Below are positions 8,974 through 18,699 of a stretch of DNA of 64,000 nucleotides, one piece after another. Under the pieces are notes generated by a model. The model saw only the letters and a list, made by a program, of their open reading frames with translations, was not told where the DNA came from and did no database searches. Made by a program: the position numbers and the translations under genes. Numbering within the stretch: the stretch's first letter is position 1; the number at the start of each line of letters is the position of its first letter. Origin of the DNA: Psychrobacter sp. 5A.1 (lineage in GTDB: Bacteria > Pseudomonadota > Gammaproteobacteria > Pseudomonadales > Moraxellaceae); NCBI RefSeq assembly GCF_030407455.1, contig NZ_JASDDJ010000004.1, forward strand, positions 1 to 64,000. The letters run 5' to 3'.

Positions 8974-9915
8974 CTATTTACTAGCCGAGACGCCCGTCAA
9001 AGCCATTACACGAGCATTGCGTAACAAAACGGTTGACTCATAACCACGACGATAGTATTTTTTACGTGTACTATCAGCCTTTAGTGTTTGCTCTTTACCA
9101 AGAAGGGTAAATGTTTCTTTATCAGCATCTGCTATTAAAGGCGTGTCACTACGGACAATAACACCTATTTTAACAGTAGTAATCGCCGGTTTATCTGTCA
9201 ACTCTAAGTATGTTTTAGCGGGAAGGTAAGTTAATTCATCCACACCAGTCTGAGTGCCTAGTAGTACTTTGAACTGTTCGATCGCAGATACAACAATTTC
9301 TCCATTTCCAGTAAAGGCAGAAGTAATAACGCCATTATCCTTAACGCGTCCAGCATCACAAGCTAATGCAAGCTCTCCTGCTGTACTACCAGATAAACGT
9401 ATGAAATAGCGTTCTACCACCCAATCTTTACTGTTGGCGTCAATTTTGCTCCCTTCACAATCATATAGTATATTTGAAGTAATATTTTTGTATTGGATGG
9501 TTAGTTGATCACTGCCAACACCGTCTATATTAGATAACCCTGTCCAATCTGTGCTGCCAGTACTAGCCGTAAAATATTGAGCGTCAGTAGCATTACTGCT
9601 ACCTAAATTATTTTTCGTCAAAACCACACCACCATGATTAGTTTTATCACTAATACTAGTAATTGGGTTGCCTAAGTTAGTAATGCGAATATGCTCTTCT
9701 AGTGATTGCATGGCGAAAATAGCACTATCTTGCACTTCTGAGGCACTCTGTTGTACTGTGATCGTACGTGTATTGATCAAATATACCTGTATTACTGCAG
9801 CTGAAATAAGTAGGCCTAATACTAAAGAAATCATAAGCTCAATAAGCGTAAAGCCCGATACCGCTGAGGGATAACCGTTAGGCTGATGATGAATGGTGTT
9901 GTTTTGCTCAATCAT
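8974..9915 (-). CDS. pilW: Minor pilin PilW
   Basis: A 313-residue prepilin with [25 protein letters not shown] after the leader, then SASEVQDSAIFAMQSLEEHIR, typical of PilW. It is the longest minor pilin of the operon. It overlaps pilV at a TAATG junction, implying coupled translation. Function: part of the inner-membrane priming complex and the pilus tip. Confidence 0.87.
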   Translation of the reverse strand: MIEQNNTIHHQPNGYPSAVSGFTLIELMISLVLGLLISAAVIQVYLINTRTITVQQSASEVQDSAIFAMQSLEEHIRITNLGNPITSISDKTNHGGVVLTKNNLGSSNATDAQYFTASTGSTDWTGLSNIDGVGSDQLTIQYKNITSNILYDCEGSKIDANSKDWVVERYFIRLSGSTAGELALACDAGRVKDNGVITSAFTGNGEIVVSAIEQFKVLLGTQTGVDELTYLPAKTYLELTDKPAITTVKIGVIVRSDTPLIADADKETFTLLGKEQTLKADSTRKKYYRRGYESTVLLRNARVMALTGVSASK

Positions 9916-10610
9916 TAGTAAGCCTCCGATATCAGACAGTGACTGCCAGTTTTATACACCCCATTACTTGTCGCACAAGCATACGTATCACTATCACTCA
10001 TAACAGCTTTTGTATCGCTCCATGCAGTAATGATACACATCTGCTGCTGAATAGCGGCTGTAGATGTACCTGGGCATGTCGTGATAGCAAGTTTAATCTC
10101 TTCATCAGCCGCTATTTTTTTGACCATCAATGTATCTCTAGCGGCAAGTTGATCAATACTACAAGGCTGTTTTGGAATTTTTTTGGCACCGACTGTTTCA
10201 ACCTCTGTGGAGAGACAGTTGGCACCCGAAGCTAAAATACTAATTGTTTTAGTATCTGTAACAACCGTTCCGTCAGCCTTGATTTTTTTGCTAGAGACAG
10301 TAACCGTATCAGTGGCTGGGCTGCTCATGACTGCTTGTATCGTTGGCACTGCACCCGACGCATCTGAAGCAGCACTAGTAAAAGCCGTGCCACTAACAGT
10401 GACGTAAGCCTCTGGATAAGCACGCATTACTTCAGCCAAGTTGCGAACCACCGTTAGAGACTTAGTTCGTACAAGACTTTCATCTGTTGCGCTAATGGCT
10501 CGTACTTGTAATGCACTAAAACCTAATACTGCAACAGACAATAGTAATACGGCAACTAACACCTCTATCAAACCAACACCGCGCTGATGAGTTAATCTAT
10601 TTGTTAGCAT
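9915..10610 (-). CDS. pilV: Minor pilin PilV
   Basis: A 231-residue prepilin with the leader ending HQRG, then VGLIEVLVAVLLLSVAVLGFSALQ, the PilV/GspI-like form of the motif with Glu5 present. The C-terminal half has several Cys, which probably form disulfides. It overlaps fimT upstream by seven bases and pilW downstream by one, so these genes form one translation-coupled unit. Confidence 0.87.
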   Translation of the reverse strand: MLTNRLTHQRGVGLIEVLVAVLLLSVAVLGFSALQVRAISATDESLVRTKSLTVVRNLAEVMRAYPEAYVTVSGTAFTSAASDASGAVPTIQAVMSSPATDTVTVSSKKIKADGTVVTDTKTISILASGANCLSTEVETVGAKKIPKQPCSIDQLAARDTLMVKKIAADEEIKLAITTCPGTSTAAIQQQMCIITAWSDTKAVMSDSDTYACATSNGVYKTGSHCLISEAY

Positions 10611-11089
10611 GAGACTCCCGCCTTAATATTGATATTAGCAAGCTTACTGACATTAACCTGTCTAGGCACAATCGATGTATTTTTATCACACACAGTATAG
10701 GTAATTGCTGCATCAACACGCTTGCTAGGCTCAAAATCAATACTGGTTTTGGAAGATTTAATAATGCTTTTACTATCATAACGATAGCTTGCTATTTTTC
10801 CTGCATCTGCATCAGTAATGTTTATCATTTTAGGGTTGCTATTATTGTCATAGCTTAAAGTAATAGATTGACGGCGAATCAAACTTTCGTTTTTAGCTTC
10901 TTTTAACGCATTCGCAAGAGTGGCTGTTGTGGATTTGACACGCTGATTTGCAAGCTGGCTATTAATACTAGGTGTTGCAATACCTACAATAATAGCAAGC
11001 ACAGCAATCGTGACCATTAATTCAATCAGGGTAAATCCTGAGCTGGTGGTTCGTAACTTGAGTGGTAGATTATATGTAGATGCGTTCAC
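10604..11089 (-). CDS. fimT: Minor pilin FimT/FimU (GspH-like)
   Basis: A 161-residue prepilin with [20 protein letters not shown], then TPSINSQLANQRVKSTTATLANALKEAKNESLIRRQ, the FimT/GspH signature. It is the first gene of the minor-pilin operon, as in other gammaproteobacteria. The two terminal Cys (TVCDK and AGVSC) could form a disulfide. FimT-type pilins of related bacteria bind DNA during transformation. comF follows at 11.6 kb, but competence here is only a possibility. Confidence 0.85.
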   Translation of the reverse strand: MNASTYNLPLKLRTTSSGFTLIELMVTIAVLAIIVGIATPSINSQLANQRVKSTTATLANALKEAKNESLIRRQSITLSYDNNSNPKMINITDADAGKIASYRYDSKSIIKSSKTSIDFEPSKRVDAAITYTVCDKNTSIVPRQVNVSKLANINIKAGVSC

Positions 11090-11602
11090 ATCGTATTCCT
11101 ATTTAAAACTGCAATTATCTATTTTTTGGCTGGATCTGATTAAACGTGGTTAGTAGTATTTTATTTTTGGTTTATTTCCACGATTTTTTTATATTCATTT
11201 CTTTAATTATATGCAATTTTCGTTCCATGAAATTTGACAAATGTTTTGCATAAAAATAATAATAGCGGTAGCAATAGTGCAAGCTATTTAGAAAATGTCA
11301 TTTCTGTGAATGGCTTTATTGAGAAATAGCCATACTATTGCCGCTATTACTAACAAATAAATATATATTATTTTAATAATATAGCGCTAAAGAAACATAT
11401 TAGCAATATATTAGATACTACTAGGCCGTGTCCTCATTTCAAGAATGCTGATAAAGATGAGACCAATTGCCGTCAAACGGGTAAAGTAGCGCAGATAATA
11501 TCGAGATATCAACCAACCATCTGGCAAAATTTAGCTATTTTTAGCTCATTTAGCTGATGCTCGATTGAATGGAGGACACGCCCTAGCAAAGATAAACTAT
11601 AT
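11090..11602. other. Gene-free AT-rich region with one MITE
   Basis: No gene was seen in these 513 bases. The part next to fimT (11090-11400) is very AT-rich and must hold the promoter of the minor-pilin operon, though I could not fix its boxes. The rest is a copy of the family-1 element at 11422-11585. Confidence 0.6.
11422..11585 (+). mobile_element. MITE family 1, copy A
   Basis: A 164-base element flanked by TA, with ends TAGGCCGTGTCCTCATT and GGAGGACACGCCCTA. The interior holds the family marker ATTGCCGTCAAACG and an AATATCGAGATAT segment. It carries no ORF. It begins 18 bases after the comF stop. Confidence 0.8.
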
Positions 11603-12427
11603 TCACGATTGGCTACCATGTGCTAACGCATAGGCAGAAATCTGATAATTAGTGTCGCTATGAATATTTACGGTTGCGGGTTTTTCAGGTGAAATAAATG
11701 CTCGGGCTAATGCCTGTAAGCTCGCACCTGTGGTAGACACATCGTCAAACAACAGTAAACGCTTTACAGGAGGCGTTTCGATGAGAGCAAAAGCATTGTT
11801 TAAGTTACTAAGGCGTTCGGCACGTGTGAGTCCTTGCTGACTGACAGTATCATCAACACGTTTGACGCCGTGCCACAATGGTATACGCCAATGCTTAGAC
11901 AGCTGGGCGGATAAAATACTGACAGGATCAAACCCACGTTTGATCAATCGTTGATTGGTCGTTGGCATAGCAACAATCACACTATTATTATTATGGCAGC
12001 CATGTGGACGTGGCAGCTGACGTATTGTATGTAACAATAACGGCAATTTGGTCATATCTTCATGATGTTTAAAAGCTCTGATAGCTTGTCGCATCGGATA
12101 TTCGTAGTAAGTAGAAGCTTGAATAGGTAGGGATATACCAGCAGCAATATCCACATTGAAGGGTTTAGGTAGCCAATTCATACTATTGTGACAGTGAGCA
12201 CAAAATAAACCACTACTTAAACGGTTAGTTGTTTGATGACGAAGAATAGTAAGCAATGAGTGTGTCTGTGAAGCGGTCTCTGCAGATACATCATTTAAAC
12301 TGGATAGTGAATGATGCTTGAGTAGTTGGGATTGGGGCATGCTACGATAGATACGGCATAGCTGGCAACGTATGTCTATATACTCTGCCAGCCACAGTCC
12401 TGTTTGATACGGCGCTAAACCGCGCAT
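11603..12427 (-). CDS. comF: ComF-family phosphoribosyltransferase-like protein
   Basis: A 274-residue protein of the ComF/GntX family. It has two N-terminal Cys pairs (CQLC and CAHC) resembling a zinc ribbon, a central VIVAMPTTNQRLIKRGFDP segment, QQGLTRAERLSNL, and the PRPP-loop motif LLLFDDVSTTGASL near residue 230. Family members are cytosolic and needed for DNA uptake in naturally competent bacteria, apparently at the conversion of incoming DNA. It is a single gene, divergent from nothing nearby and followed by a MITE. Confidence 0.88.
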   Translation of the reverse strand: MRGLAPYQTGLWLAEYIDIRCQLCRIYRSMPQSQLLKHHSLSSLNDVSAETASQTHSLLTILRHQTTNRLSSGLFCAHCHNSMNWLPKPFNVDIAAGISLPIQASTYYEYPMRQAIRAFKHHEDMTKLPLLLHTIRQLPRPHGCHNNNSVIVAMPTTNQRLIKRGFDPVSILSAQLSKHWRIPLWHGVKRVDDTVSQQGLTRAERLSNLNNAFALIETPPVKRLLLFDDVSTTGASLQALARAFISPEKPATVNIHSDTNYQISAYALAHGSQS

Positions 12428-12484
12428 CGACTATTACTTGTCATAAATCATAGTAAAAATCGCCTATATTAAGCCCTTTCCAAA

Positions 12485-13975
12485 TCAAAGCCCTTTCCAA
12501 TCATTAAGCACGATACCAAAACCGATCGAAGTACTTTCGTGATTGTAATCAACAATAGACTCACCATACCCTTGGAATAGCTGCACCATACCCTTGACAT
12601 TCTCCGACAATGGATAGATATAATCGATTTGGGCAGCGCCTTTATTGGTACTTGGATTATAACGCAAGGTGCCACTAATGCTATTTTCATTAGGTAAGTC
12701 ATACAAGAATTTGATGTCACCATAACCCATGTAGTCTTCGATATCTGGGTTATCATCATCGCTACTATTCTCATTATTCACTCGAGTCCATATACGCGGT
12801 ATGACTGACAACCTACCCCACTCTGCACCCGCCATTAGATACGCACGGTTCCATGAACGTGATAGTGGATCATCCTGTCCATTCGATTGATGCACAGCAC
12901 CAGCGCCCAGCATACGCAGACGGCCACCAAAAGGTAAGCTGGCAGTCACGGGTTGCGTCAAAAATATCTCAGGCTGATAATCAGTCGCACGGAATGGTCG
13001 TGAGTTGTCTTCGTTATAAACTTGCCAATGCGACTCTTGGGTATAGCCAAACCATAAATCAGCATTGGTATCGAATAAATCTTCTGCAACTTTTGTCTTT
13101 AGAGACAGCTGAAATTTTAGTTCGGTCTCACGTATATCATTAGAATCAAGAGGGTCTGTTATCTGCGTTGGTGTCCCTGGATTTAAATTGGGATCCAAGG
13201 TATAAAACAATGGCAACAGATAGGTCGGTCGGTAGGGTCTTACCGTCCAAGTACCACGCTCACTGTTTTTATCAAGATCATAAGACAAGCTGAGTGGTGA
13301 ATATTTTTCGATATCTGTTTGAGTGACGCCTACACTTTCTAAAATCTGCGCCTCACTCTTCGTTTCAGTACTCACCTCTACACTGCTATCCGCTTTCAAT
13401 TTGCTTTCTGCGAATTGCTGATTGGTCACCAAGATAGTATCTGCATCTTCGACCGTTGTACCACTCATCGTCGTTTCAGCTTCAGCTAATATTACTTTTG
13501 GATTACCTGAGATCGTACTTTGAAAGGTTTTTGCCAAATCGACTGGTTGTTTGGTCGAGGTGTAACTCGGCGTTTTTCCTTGTTCAGCGACTTTGTCAAA
13601 ACAGGCCAGTCGCGCAGCACTGGACTGAACTTGGGTACATTCAGCAAAAAACTTGGCTTGCTGAGCAACAAACTCTTTGCTAATCACTTTGCGATTTGTG
13701 GCAGTGCCATTCGAGTCTATTGACGTCTCATCAACACCCAGCGACGTGTCATAATCTTCATATTCAAATGCAGTTTCTGGTACTGGCAATTCATTATAAG
13801 TCTGAGACTCATCAGCAGCTTGTACTTGTATCGCGGTACAGCTCAAAGCGATAGCAACTGCAATACGCAGATGCGTGTGCGTACCCTGATAAATTGCCTG
13901 TTGGTGACTATTGGCCTGACGACTCATTGCATTGGTACGTGGTAGTTGACGCTGAGTAGTGATGTGGGCAAACAT
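12485..13975 (-). CDS. pldA: Outer-membrane phospholipase A
   Basis: A 496-residue protein with a signal peptide (AVAIALSCTAIQVQA) and a long N-terminal extension of about 190 residues before the OMPLA barrel. Hallmarks of the barrel are WFGYTQESHWQVYN and the catalytic stretch GAVHQSNGQDDPLSRSWNR, which holds the active-site His and Ser with the Ca-binding region; the Asn lies further on. PldA is normally dormant in the outer membrane and dimerises to hydrolyse phospholipids that reach the outer leaflet. E. coli PldA has 289 residues; the extra length here is the N-terminal domain. Confidence 0.9.
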   Translation of the reverse strand: MFAHITTQRQLPRTNAMSRQANSHQQAIYQGTHTHLRIAVAIALSCTAIQVQAADESQTYNELPVPETAFEYEDYDTSLGVDETSIDSNGTATNRKVISKEFVAQQAKFFAECTQVQSSAARLACFDKVAEQGKTPSYTSTKQPVDLAKTFQSTISGNPKVILAEAETTMSGTTVEDADTILVTNQQFAESKLKADSSVEVSTETKSEAQILESVGVTQTDIEKYSPLSLSYDLDKNSERGTWTVRPYRPTYLLPLFYTLDPNLNPGTPTQITDPLDSNDIRETELKFQLSLKTKVAEDLFDTNADLWFGYTQESHWQVYNEDNSRPFRATDYQPEIFLTQPVTASLPFGGRLRMLGAGAVHQSNGQDDPLSRSWNRAYLMAGAEWGRLSVIPRIWTRVNNENSSDDDNPDIEDYMGYGDIKFLYDLPNENSISGTLRYNPSTNKGAAQIDYIYPLSENVKGMVQLFQGYGESIVDYNHESTSIGFGIVLNDWKGL

Positions 13976-14353
13976 AAGTGTCCTTTATCTAACTGGCATT
14001 GGCGCCAGCAGAGTATATGAGATAATTAATATAGCCATTAGCGGTATCGCTAAAATAAAATGAAAATATCAGTAAACCGCAGATACGGGAAACCATAAAT
14101 ATAAGATTTAGCGCCCCTTCTGCATTGTTACTTTATTGTAATGAAAATATAGGCACTATACTAGCTTTATCGATGGTTAAAACAAGCAGCCATTGGCATA
14201 ATAATTAATAAAACAATTACTTAGATAATATATTATCGAATGAGTCTAGGGCGACTAAAAAAGCCAGCATACCGCACTCTGGTACACTGACTTTCCTTCT
14301 GCAATTGGGGCGTATCGAATATTGACGAAATATTTTTTTAAACGTTTAAGTAT

Positions 14354-14776
14354 TAGGGTGTGTCCTCATTTCACAAGTGGAGATAAATTGCCGTCAAACA
14401 AGAAAAATAGTGTCGATAATAATATCGGGATATTAGGGTCTGTTGAACATTCAAATATTAGGGCTGCTGATTGCTAAAATTGCACCAAATTAGGCGCAAG
14501 CCGACGATAATGTCGAGACCTTAATTAGGATTGCAACAACGTTTGGGGTGATTTTAGCATCAGCCTTTCAGGGCAGTACTATTTTCTGCCAATATATGGC
14601 GAAATTGTTTAACCTAGAATGACTAGGCGTCAAAAATTTCACTGCATATTGTCTAAAAAATAGTGACTGCCAGCACCACATTTGAATGTTCAACAGACCC
14701 TAACCAACTATTTGACGATGTTTGGCAAGCTTTAGCCCAGTTAGATGACACTCGTTTGAATTGAGGACATGCCCTA
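14354..14776 (+). mobile_element. MITE family 1, copy B (interrupted)
   Basis: The ends are TAGGGTGTGTCCTCATTTC and GAATTGAGGACATGCCCTA. The left part holds ATTGCCGTCAAACA and stops at GATAT. The right part resumes at ACCAACTATTTGACGATG, matching copy D. The two are separated by a 269-base insertion. The right end lies five bases from the dsbD stop codon. Confidence 0.85.
14434..14702. mobile_element. MITE family 2 inserted in family 1
   Basis: A perfect terminal inverted repeat of 22 bases (AGGGTCTGTTGAACATTC... at both ends), flanked by TA on each side. The interior has a second inverted pair, GCTGATTGCTAAAATTGCACC near 14466-14489 and its inverse near 14542-14564. No ORF. The surrounding family-1 sequence rejoins cleanly if one TA is removed. 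Confidence 0.88.
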
Positions 14777-14780
14777 GACA

Positions 14781-16913
14781 TCAATTGCTTAGGGCTGTCA
14801 AGGTTTGCTCAAATTCTGAACGACCAATTTCACCAACTTGCTGATTCACTAACTGACCATTTTGGTAATACAGTAATGCTGGTGGGCCAAACAGTTTATA
14901 GCGTGACAGAACAGCCTTGGAGTCTGCTGTCGTTTCTGTGATATCCAGTCTCACCAATTGCCAATCTTGCATCTGTACGGGGCGATTGTGAAACAGGTTC
15001 TTGTCCATAATGCGGCACTCAATACACCACTCTGCTGTCAGATCGACAATGACATTCGGATTGGCTGCGACAATGGCATCTAGCTCTGCAAGCGTGATGA
15101 TAATCTCATCGGTTGCGCCATTGTTATCTATCCCTTGACCAGCAGCCGACTGTACCATCATCGGCGCGGCACTCAATGAAGCCAATGGATGTAAGCTATC
15201 ATCATTCCCTAATGCAGCCCCAACTATCAAACAAGCTGCCCAAATACCAGCGATGAGAGCCATTGCTTGAGTCAACATGCGACCTTTACCCAACCAGCTC
15301 CACGCCCATGTGGCCACAACCATAAACCATAACGCCCATACCATGAGCATGACAGGTGATATAAAGACGCGTTCAATCAATAATAATGCGACGGCGAACA
15401 GTAATAAAGCAAAGCCTTGCTTGACCCAATTCATCCATTCGCCTGCCTTTGGCATGATCTTGCCTTGGGTGGCACCAATGAGAATAAGTGGCGCCGATAA
15501 GCCAAAGCCGAGCATAAACAAAGCCGCAAAACCGAGCGATGGACTACCGATGGTAGAGACCGCCAATAATGCACCAAATAGTGGCGCGGACACACAAGGG
15601 GACACGACTAACGCTGATAAAAAGCCAGCGATTAAACTACCGCCCGTACTACCAAGCTTGCTGTCACCTGCTTGGCTTAAGCCTTGCATTTTTCGACTAA
15701 GCACTTGAGGTAGTCGCACACTGAACAAGCCCAGCATATATAGCGCAAGCAAGATAAAGACGATAGCAAAGCTAATGAGAATAATAGGGTTTTGCAGCCA
15801 ACCAATAATACCTAATGACTCACCAAATACTGCGATGATTGCGCCCAAAATACCATAAGCAGTCGCCACACCAATCGCGTAACTGGTGGTCAAAATGACA
15901 CCGCGTTTGACCGTTGGGTTTTGTTCACGTGCCACGATATTGGCCACAATAGGCAACATCGGTAGGACACATGGTGTCAAAGCCAAGCCTAAGCCTGCTA
16001 GAAATAATAAAACCAATGCCAGCCAAGGGTGAGAAGCCAAACCAAAAGGATCGCCATCGACAAAGCTATTGGTTGACGGATTGCCACTATTGGTCACCTC
16101 GCCCGCGACGTTGCTATCTGCCCCAGAAAGCGAATTTGTCGCAGCACTGCCCTCTAAAGAGTCATACTCGACAGCGCTATCATCAATTAAATCATAATCA
16201 ATAGCACCATCATCTGTCAGTGCTTGCTCTGCATCTGGCAAAGTATTATCAAGAGCTGTTGAGCTTGCTTCCTCTGGTGTCGCCGTAGCACTATTCTCTG
16301 AATCGGTCGAGCTCGCACTACTCTCACTATCTGCTGATACCTGCGTCGATGCAGCTGCAATATCGACAGTCGTATTAATCTTTTCAGGTGGATAGCACAG
16401 TCCTGCTTTTGCACAGCCCTGCCAGCCAACGACGATAGCGGCACTATCTATATTCTTGCCACTATTATTCGTCAGTGTGGTGGTAGCGACCATATTTGCT
16501 TGGTCAAACACCAGTACTTTGCCAAATGTCGGATCATCTATCGAATATGGTGTCTGGCTAAAGGTAAAAGGTGCAGCCGTCACGCCAGCGGGTAGCGAGA
16601 GTTTGATTTGTTTTTTATAAACATAATGCTCAGGCGTGATATCAAAATTAATTGATAACCCTGTGCCAGATTTGGCAGGGGTACTGCTAGCACTGACCTG
16701 AAACGCTTGATCTACTGGCAAGAATTTTGACTTTGATGTGCTGTCACTGTTGCCAAAAAGATCACTCAACCCTGCGGCTTGTACCGTTGTTGATGTCGCT
16801 GACAAACCTGTAAGCAGCAAACCACTAGCGATAGCAAGTGCTAAGGGATACGACTTTCTTGGACGAGTACTACCAGTGAGCGATAGGGATTTTCGTAATG
16901 TCTTGATGGGCAT
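14781..16913 (-). CDS. dsbD: Thiol:disulfide interchange protein DsbD
   Basis: A 710-residue inner-membrane reductase that carries electrons from cytosolic thioredoxin to periplasmic partners. A signal peptide ends near QAAGL. The alpha domain has its active-site pair in GCAKAGLCYPP near residues 156-162. A Ser/Asp/Glu-rich linker follows. The eight-helix domain has LTPCVLPMLP and VVSPCVSAPLFG, and a C-terminal thioredoxin-like gamma domain has AEWCIECR. All six catalytic Cys are present. The acidic linker of about 120 residues is longer than in E. coli DsbD (565 residues overall). A duplicate of the alpha domain lies just upstream. Confidence 0.93.
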   Translation of the reverse strand: MPIKTLRKSLSLTGSTRPRKSYPLALAIASGLLLTGLSATSTTVQAAGLSDLFGNSDSTSKSKFLPVDQAFQVSASSTPAKSGTGLSINFDITPEHYVYKKQIKLSLPAGVTAAPFTFSQTPYSIDDPTFGKVLVFDQANMVATTTLTNNSGKNIDSAAIVVGWQGCAKAGLCYPPEKINTTVDIAAASTQVSADSESSASSTDSENSATATPEEASSTALDNTLPDAEQALTDDGAIDYDLIDDSAVEYDSLEGSAATNSLSGADSNVAGEVTNSGNPSTNSFVDGDPFGLASHPWLALVLLFLAGLGLALTPCVLPMLPIVANIVAREQNPTVKRGVILTTSYAIGVATAYGILGAIIAVFGESLGIIGWLQNPIILISFAIVFILLALYMLGLFSVRLPQVLSRKMQGLSQAGDSKLGSTGGSLIAGFLSALVVSPCVSAPLFGALLAVSTIGSPSLGFAALFMLGFGLSAPLILIGATQGKIMPKAGEWMNWVKQGFALLLFAVALLLIERVFISPVMLMVWALWFMVVATWAWSWLGKGRMLTQAMALIAGIWAACLIVGAALGNDDSLHPLASLSAAPMMVQSAAGQGIDNNGATDEIIITLAELDAIVAANPNVIVDLTAEWCIECRIMDKNLFHNRPVQMQDWQLVRLDITETTADSKAVLSRYKLFGPPALLYYQNGQLVNQQVGEIGRSEFEQTLTALSN

Positions 16914-16960
16914 GAATGACTACCTATTATTACCGATAACTGAATCGACCTACTCAATAT

Positions 16961-17509
16961 TTATTTGCGTGTCGCAGCAATGTTTATCTTGGTTTTGACT
17001 TTTTCTGGTGGATAGCACAGTCCAGCTTTTGCACACCCTTGCCAACCAATAATAATAGGGGCGTTTTTGGCTCCTTTACCGTTGCTGGTAGTCAGTATCG
17101 TGGTTGCGATGACGCTCCTTTGCGTAAATACAGGAACCTGACCAAAGGTCGGATCATCGATTGATACTGGTGCCTGATTAAAGGTAAACGGTGTCGCTTT
17201 TATCCCTTTAGGAAAGCTTAAAGTGAGCTGATCTTTGTAGACGTAATGCCCTGGTGTGATATCAAAGTTGATAGATAGTCGTGTGCCTTTGGAAGTCGCT
17301 TTGGTACTACTGACGACCTGAAAAGCGTCATCAACTGGTAAGAATTTCGATTTTGACGAGCCATTATTGTTAAATAAGTCGTTTAGTCCTGCCGCTTGCG
17401 CACTGACCGATGTCATTGACAAGACAGTTGCTAATGAAGTACTTGCGACGGTTAAAACCAATTTATAAAGGTTTTTAGAAAAGTATTTATTAAACTGTTG
17501 GATCGACAT
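16961..17509 (-). CDS. Free-standing DsbD alpha-domain protein
   Basis: A 182-residue exported protein closely resembling residues 1-180 of the DsbD encoded 47 bases downstream: shared AAGL-DLF start, SKSKFLPVD, LSINFDITP-HYVYK, SIDDPTFG, and the redox pair GCAKAGLCYPPEK. It ends at the point where DsbD enters its linker, so it has no membrane or thioredoxin domain. Tandem duplication is the simple explanation. It could pick up electrons from DsbD and relay them to other substrates. The two genes are probably co-transcribed. Family assignment is secure; the role is inference. Confidence 0.85.
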   Translation of the reverse strand: MSIQQFNKYFSKNLYKLVLTVASTSLATVLSMTSVSAQAAGLNDLFNNNGSSKSKFLPVDDAFQVVSSTKATSKGTRLSINFDITPGHYVYKDQLTLSFPKGIKATPFTFNQAPVSIDDPTFGQVPVFTQRSVIATTILTTSNGKGAKNAPIIIGWQGCAKAGLCYPPEKVKTKINIAATRK

Positions 17510-17624
17510 AGATGATTACCTTTAATTGCAGTTTGCGATGACTGTGTTACCGAGCGCTTAGATATATTTATAGCACTGACTATCAAACTTGTATTGGACA
17601 GTAGGTAGTTTATCTACTGATAAA

Positions 17625-17660
17625 AAATATCAACCAATAAAAGATTATTGGTTGATATTT
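17625..17660 (-). terminator. Terminator after gspG
   Basis: ATATCAACCAATAA at 17627-17640 is perfectly inverted at 17645-17658 with a four-base loop, and T residues follow on the minus strand. It separates gspG from the DsbD-alpha gene. Confidence 0.8.
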
Positions 17661-17754
17661 ATAAGTTATTGGACATGCATCGATGAACGAATGTTTCATT
17701 CTACAAAGCGATATCAATATCAGAATTTGTTCTTTATACGTATGTTATTAAGCT

Positions 17755-18315
17755 TTATAGCTGAGCATAAAGATCAGTATCTTGACCTTCACCGCCTTGT
17801 TGACCATCTGCACCTAATGAAAATAAGTCATAAGGTCGCCCTTCACCGCCTGGTGCAACATATTGCATCTCATTTTCCCAACCATCAGTTGGGTAGCCAC
17901 CTTTAATATAACCACCTTCAGGATAGTTTTTTGCATCCGCAGGTGGTGTTGTAAGCGCCTCTAAACCTTGAGCGGTGGTCGGATAGCGTGAATTATCAAC
18001 TTTATACATATCCAGCGCGTTTGAGACTGTGGCAAGTGCGGTTTCAGTCGTTTTGATGCGAGCTTTATCGCTTTGCCCGACTACTTTTGGCACCACTAAA
18101 CCAGCAAGAATGGCGAGGATCACGATGACAACCATAATCTCAATAAGGGTAAACCCTGCTTGGCCTGACTTTTTCGGCAAACCACGATACACAAATGAGG
18201 AGTCCTTCTTATGGTCGTTTATTATTGTTGAATGAGATTGGGTATCCTGAATAGCATTTTTTGGGATCGTATTTACTTGGAGTTTGTCAGTCATAGTCAT
18301 CGCTTTGGTCATCAC
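17755..18315 (-). CDS. gspG: Type II secretion major pseudopilin GspG
   Basis: The major pseudopilin of the type II secretion system. After an unusually long leader ending SGQAG comes FTLIEIMVVIVILAILAGLVVPKVVGQSDKA, then the GspG core with YPTTAQGLEAL, GYIKGGYPTDGW and the C-terminal calcium-site region DLFSLGADGQQGGEG. From the first ATG the protein has 186 residues against a usual 140-150. ATGs near residues 2 and 7 change little, so the leader is long by about 45 residues in any case. It is clipped by PilD-type peptidase, which is not in this window. gspF lies 384 bases upstream. Confidence 0.9.
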   Translation of the reverse strand: MMTKAMTMTDKLQVNTIPKNAIQDTQSHSTIINDHKKDSSFVYRGLPKKSGQAGFTLIEIMVVIVILAILAGLVVPKVVGQSDKARIKTTETALATVSNALDMYKVDNSRYPTTAQGLEALTTPPADAKNYPEGGYIKGGYPTDGWENEMQYVAPGGEGRPYDLFSLGADGQQGGEGQDTDLYAQL

Positions 18316-18699
18316 AGTTATGCAAATAGTAAAAGTGGCGTTTTAGTGGCACTCATTCATGGTGTATCAATGAGCTTTGAAACCATCATCACTATAAACC
18401 ATGATTTTATTTTTATCCAGCATTGCGATTCGATCACCGTGTCAGTCAATTATAAATGATGGTAGACACCAAATTTATGGCTTTTGATCCGCGTTCACTA
18501 TAGCGCGGAGCATGTATTTACCATAGCAAAAATGCTGCCCAGTCAACAATATACAACAGTAAGCAAACCTTAAGAAAGCTAACGCAAGATTTAGCAAGCA
18601 GGACAATATGAATAAGATAAGGACAATGTCGGGTGGCAGCGTAGAAAATAGCGGTAACTGGCTGTAGGTATTCAATGAACGATCAGCTCGAACCATGCC
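18316..18699. other. Intergenic region between gspF and gspG
   Basis: No supported gene in 384 bases; a 73-codon minus-strand frame here has no family features. It presumably carries the gspG promoter. Confidence 0.5.

Larger units (their letters stand above)
13976..14780. other. Gene-free region with nested MITEs
   Basis: No gene is visible in 805 bases. The left part (13976-14350) is AT-rich and contains the pldA promoter region. The right part is a family-1 element (14354-14776) split by a family-2 element (14434-14702). Confidence 0.7.

Noticed and set aside
16217-16444. A 75-codon minus-strand frame inside dsbD
   Set aside because: Shadow of the Ser/Asp-rich linker in another frame.
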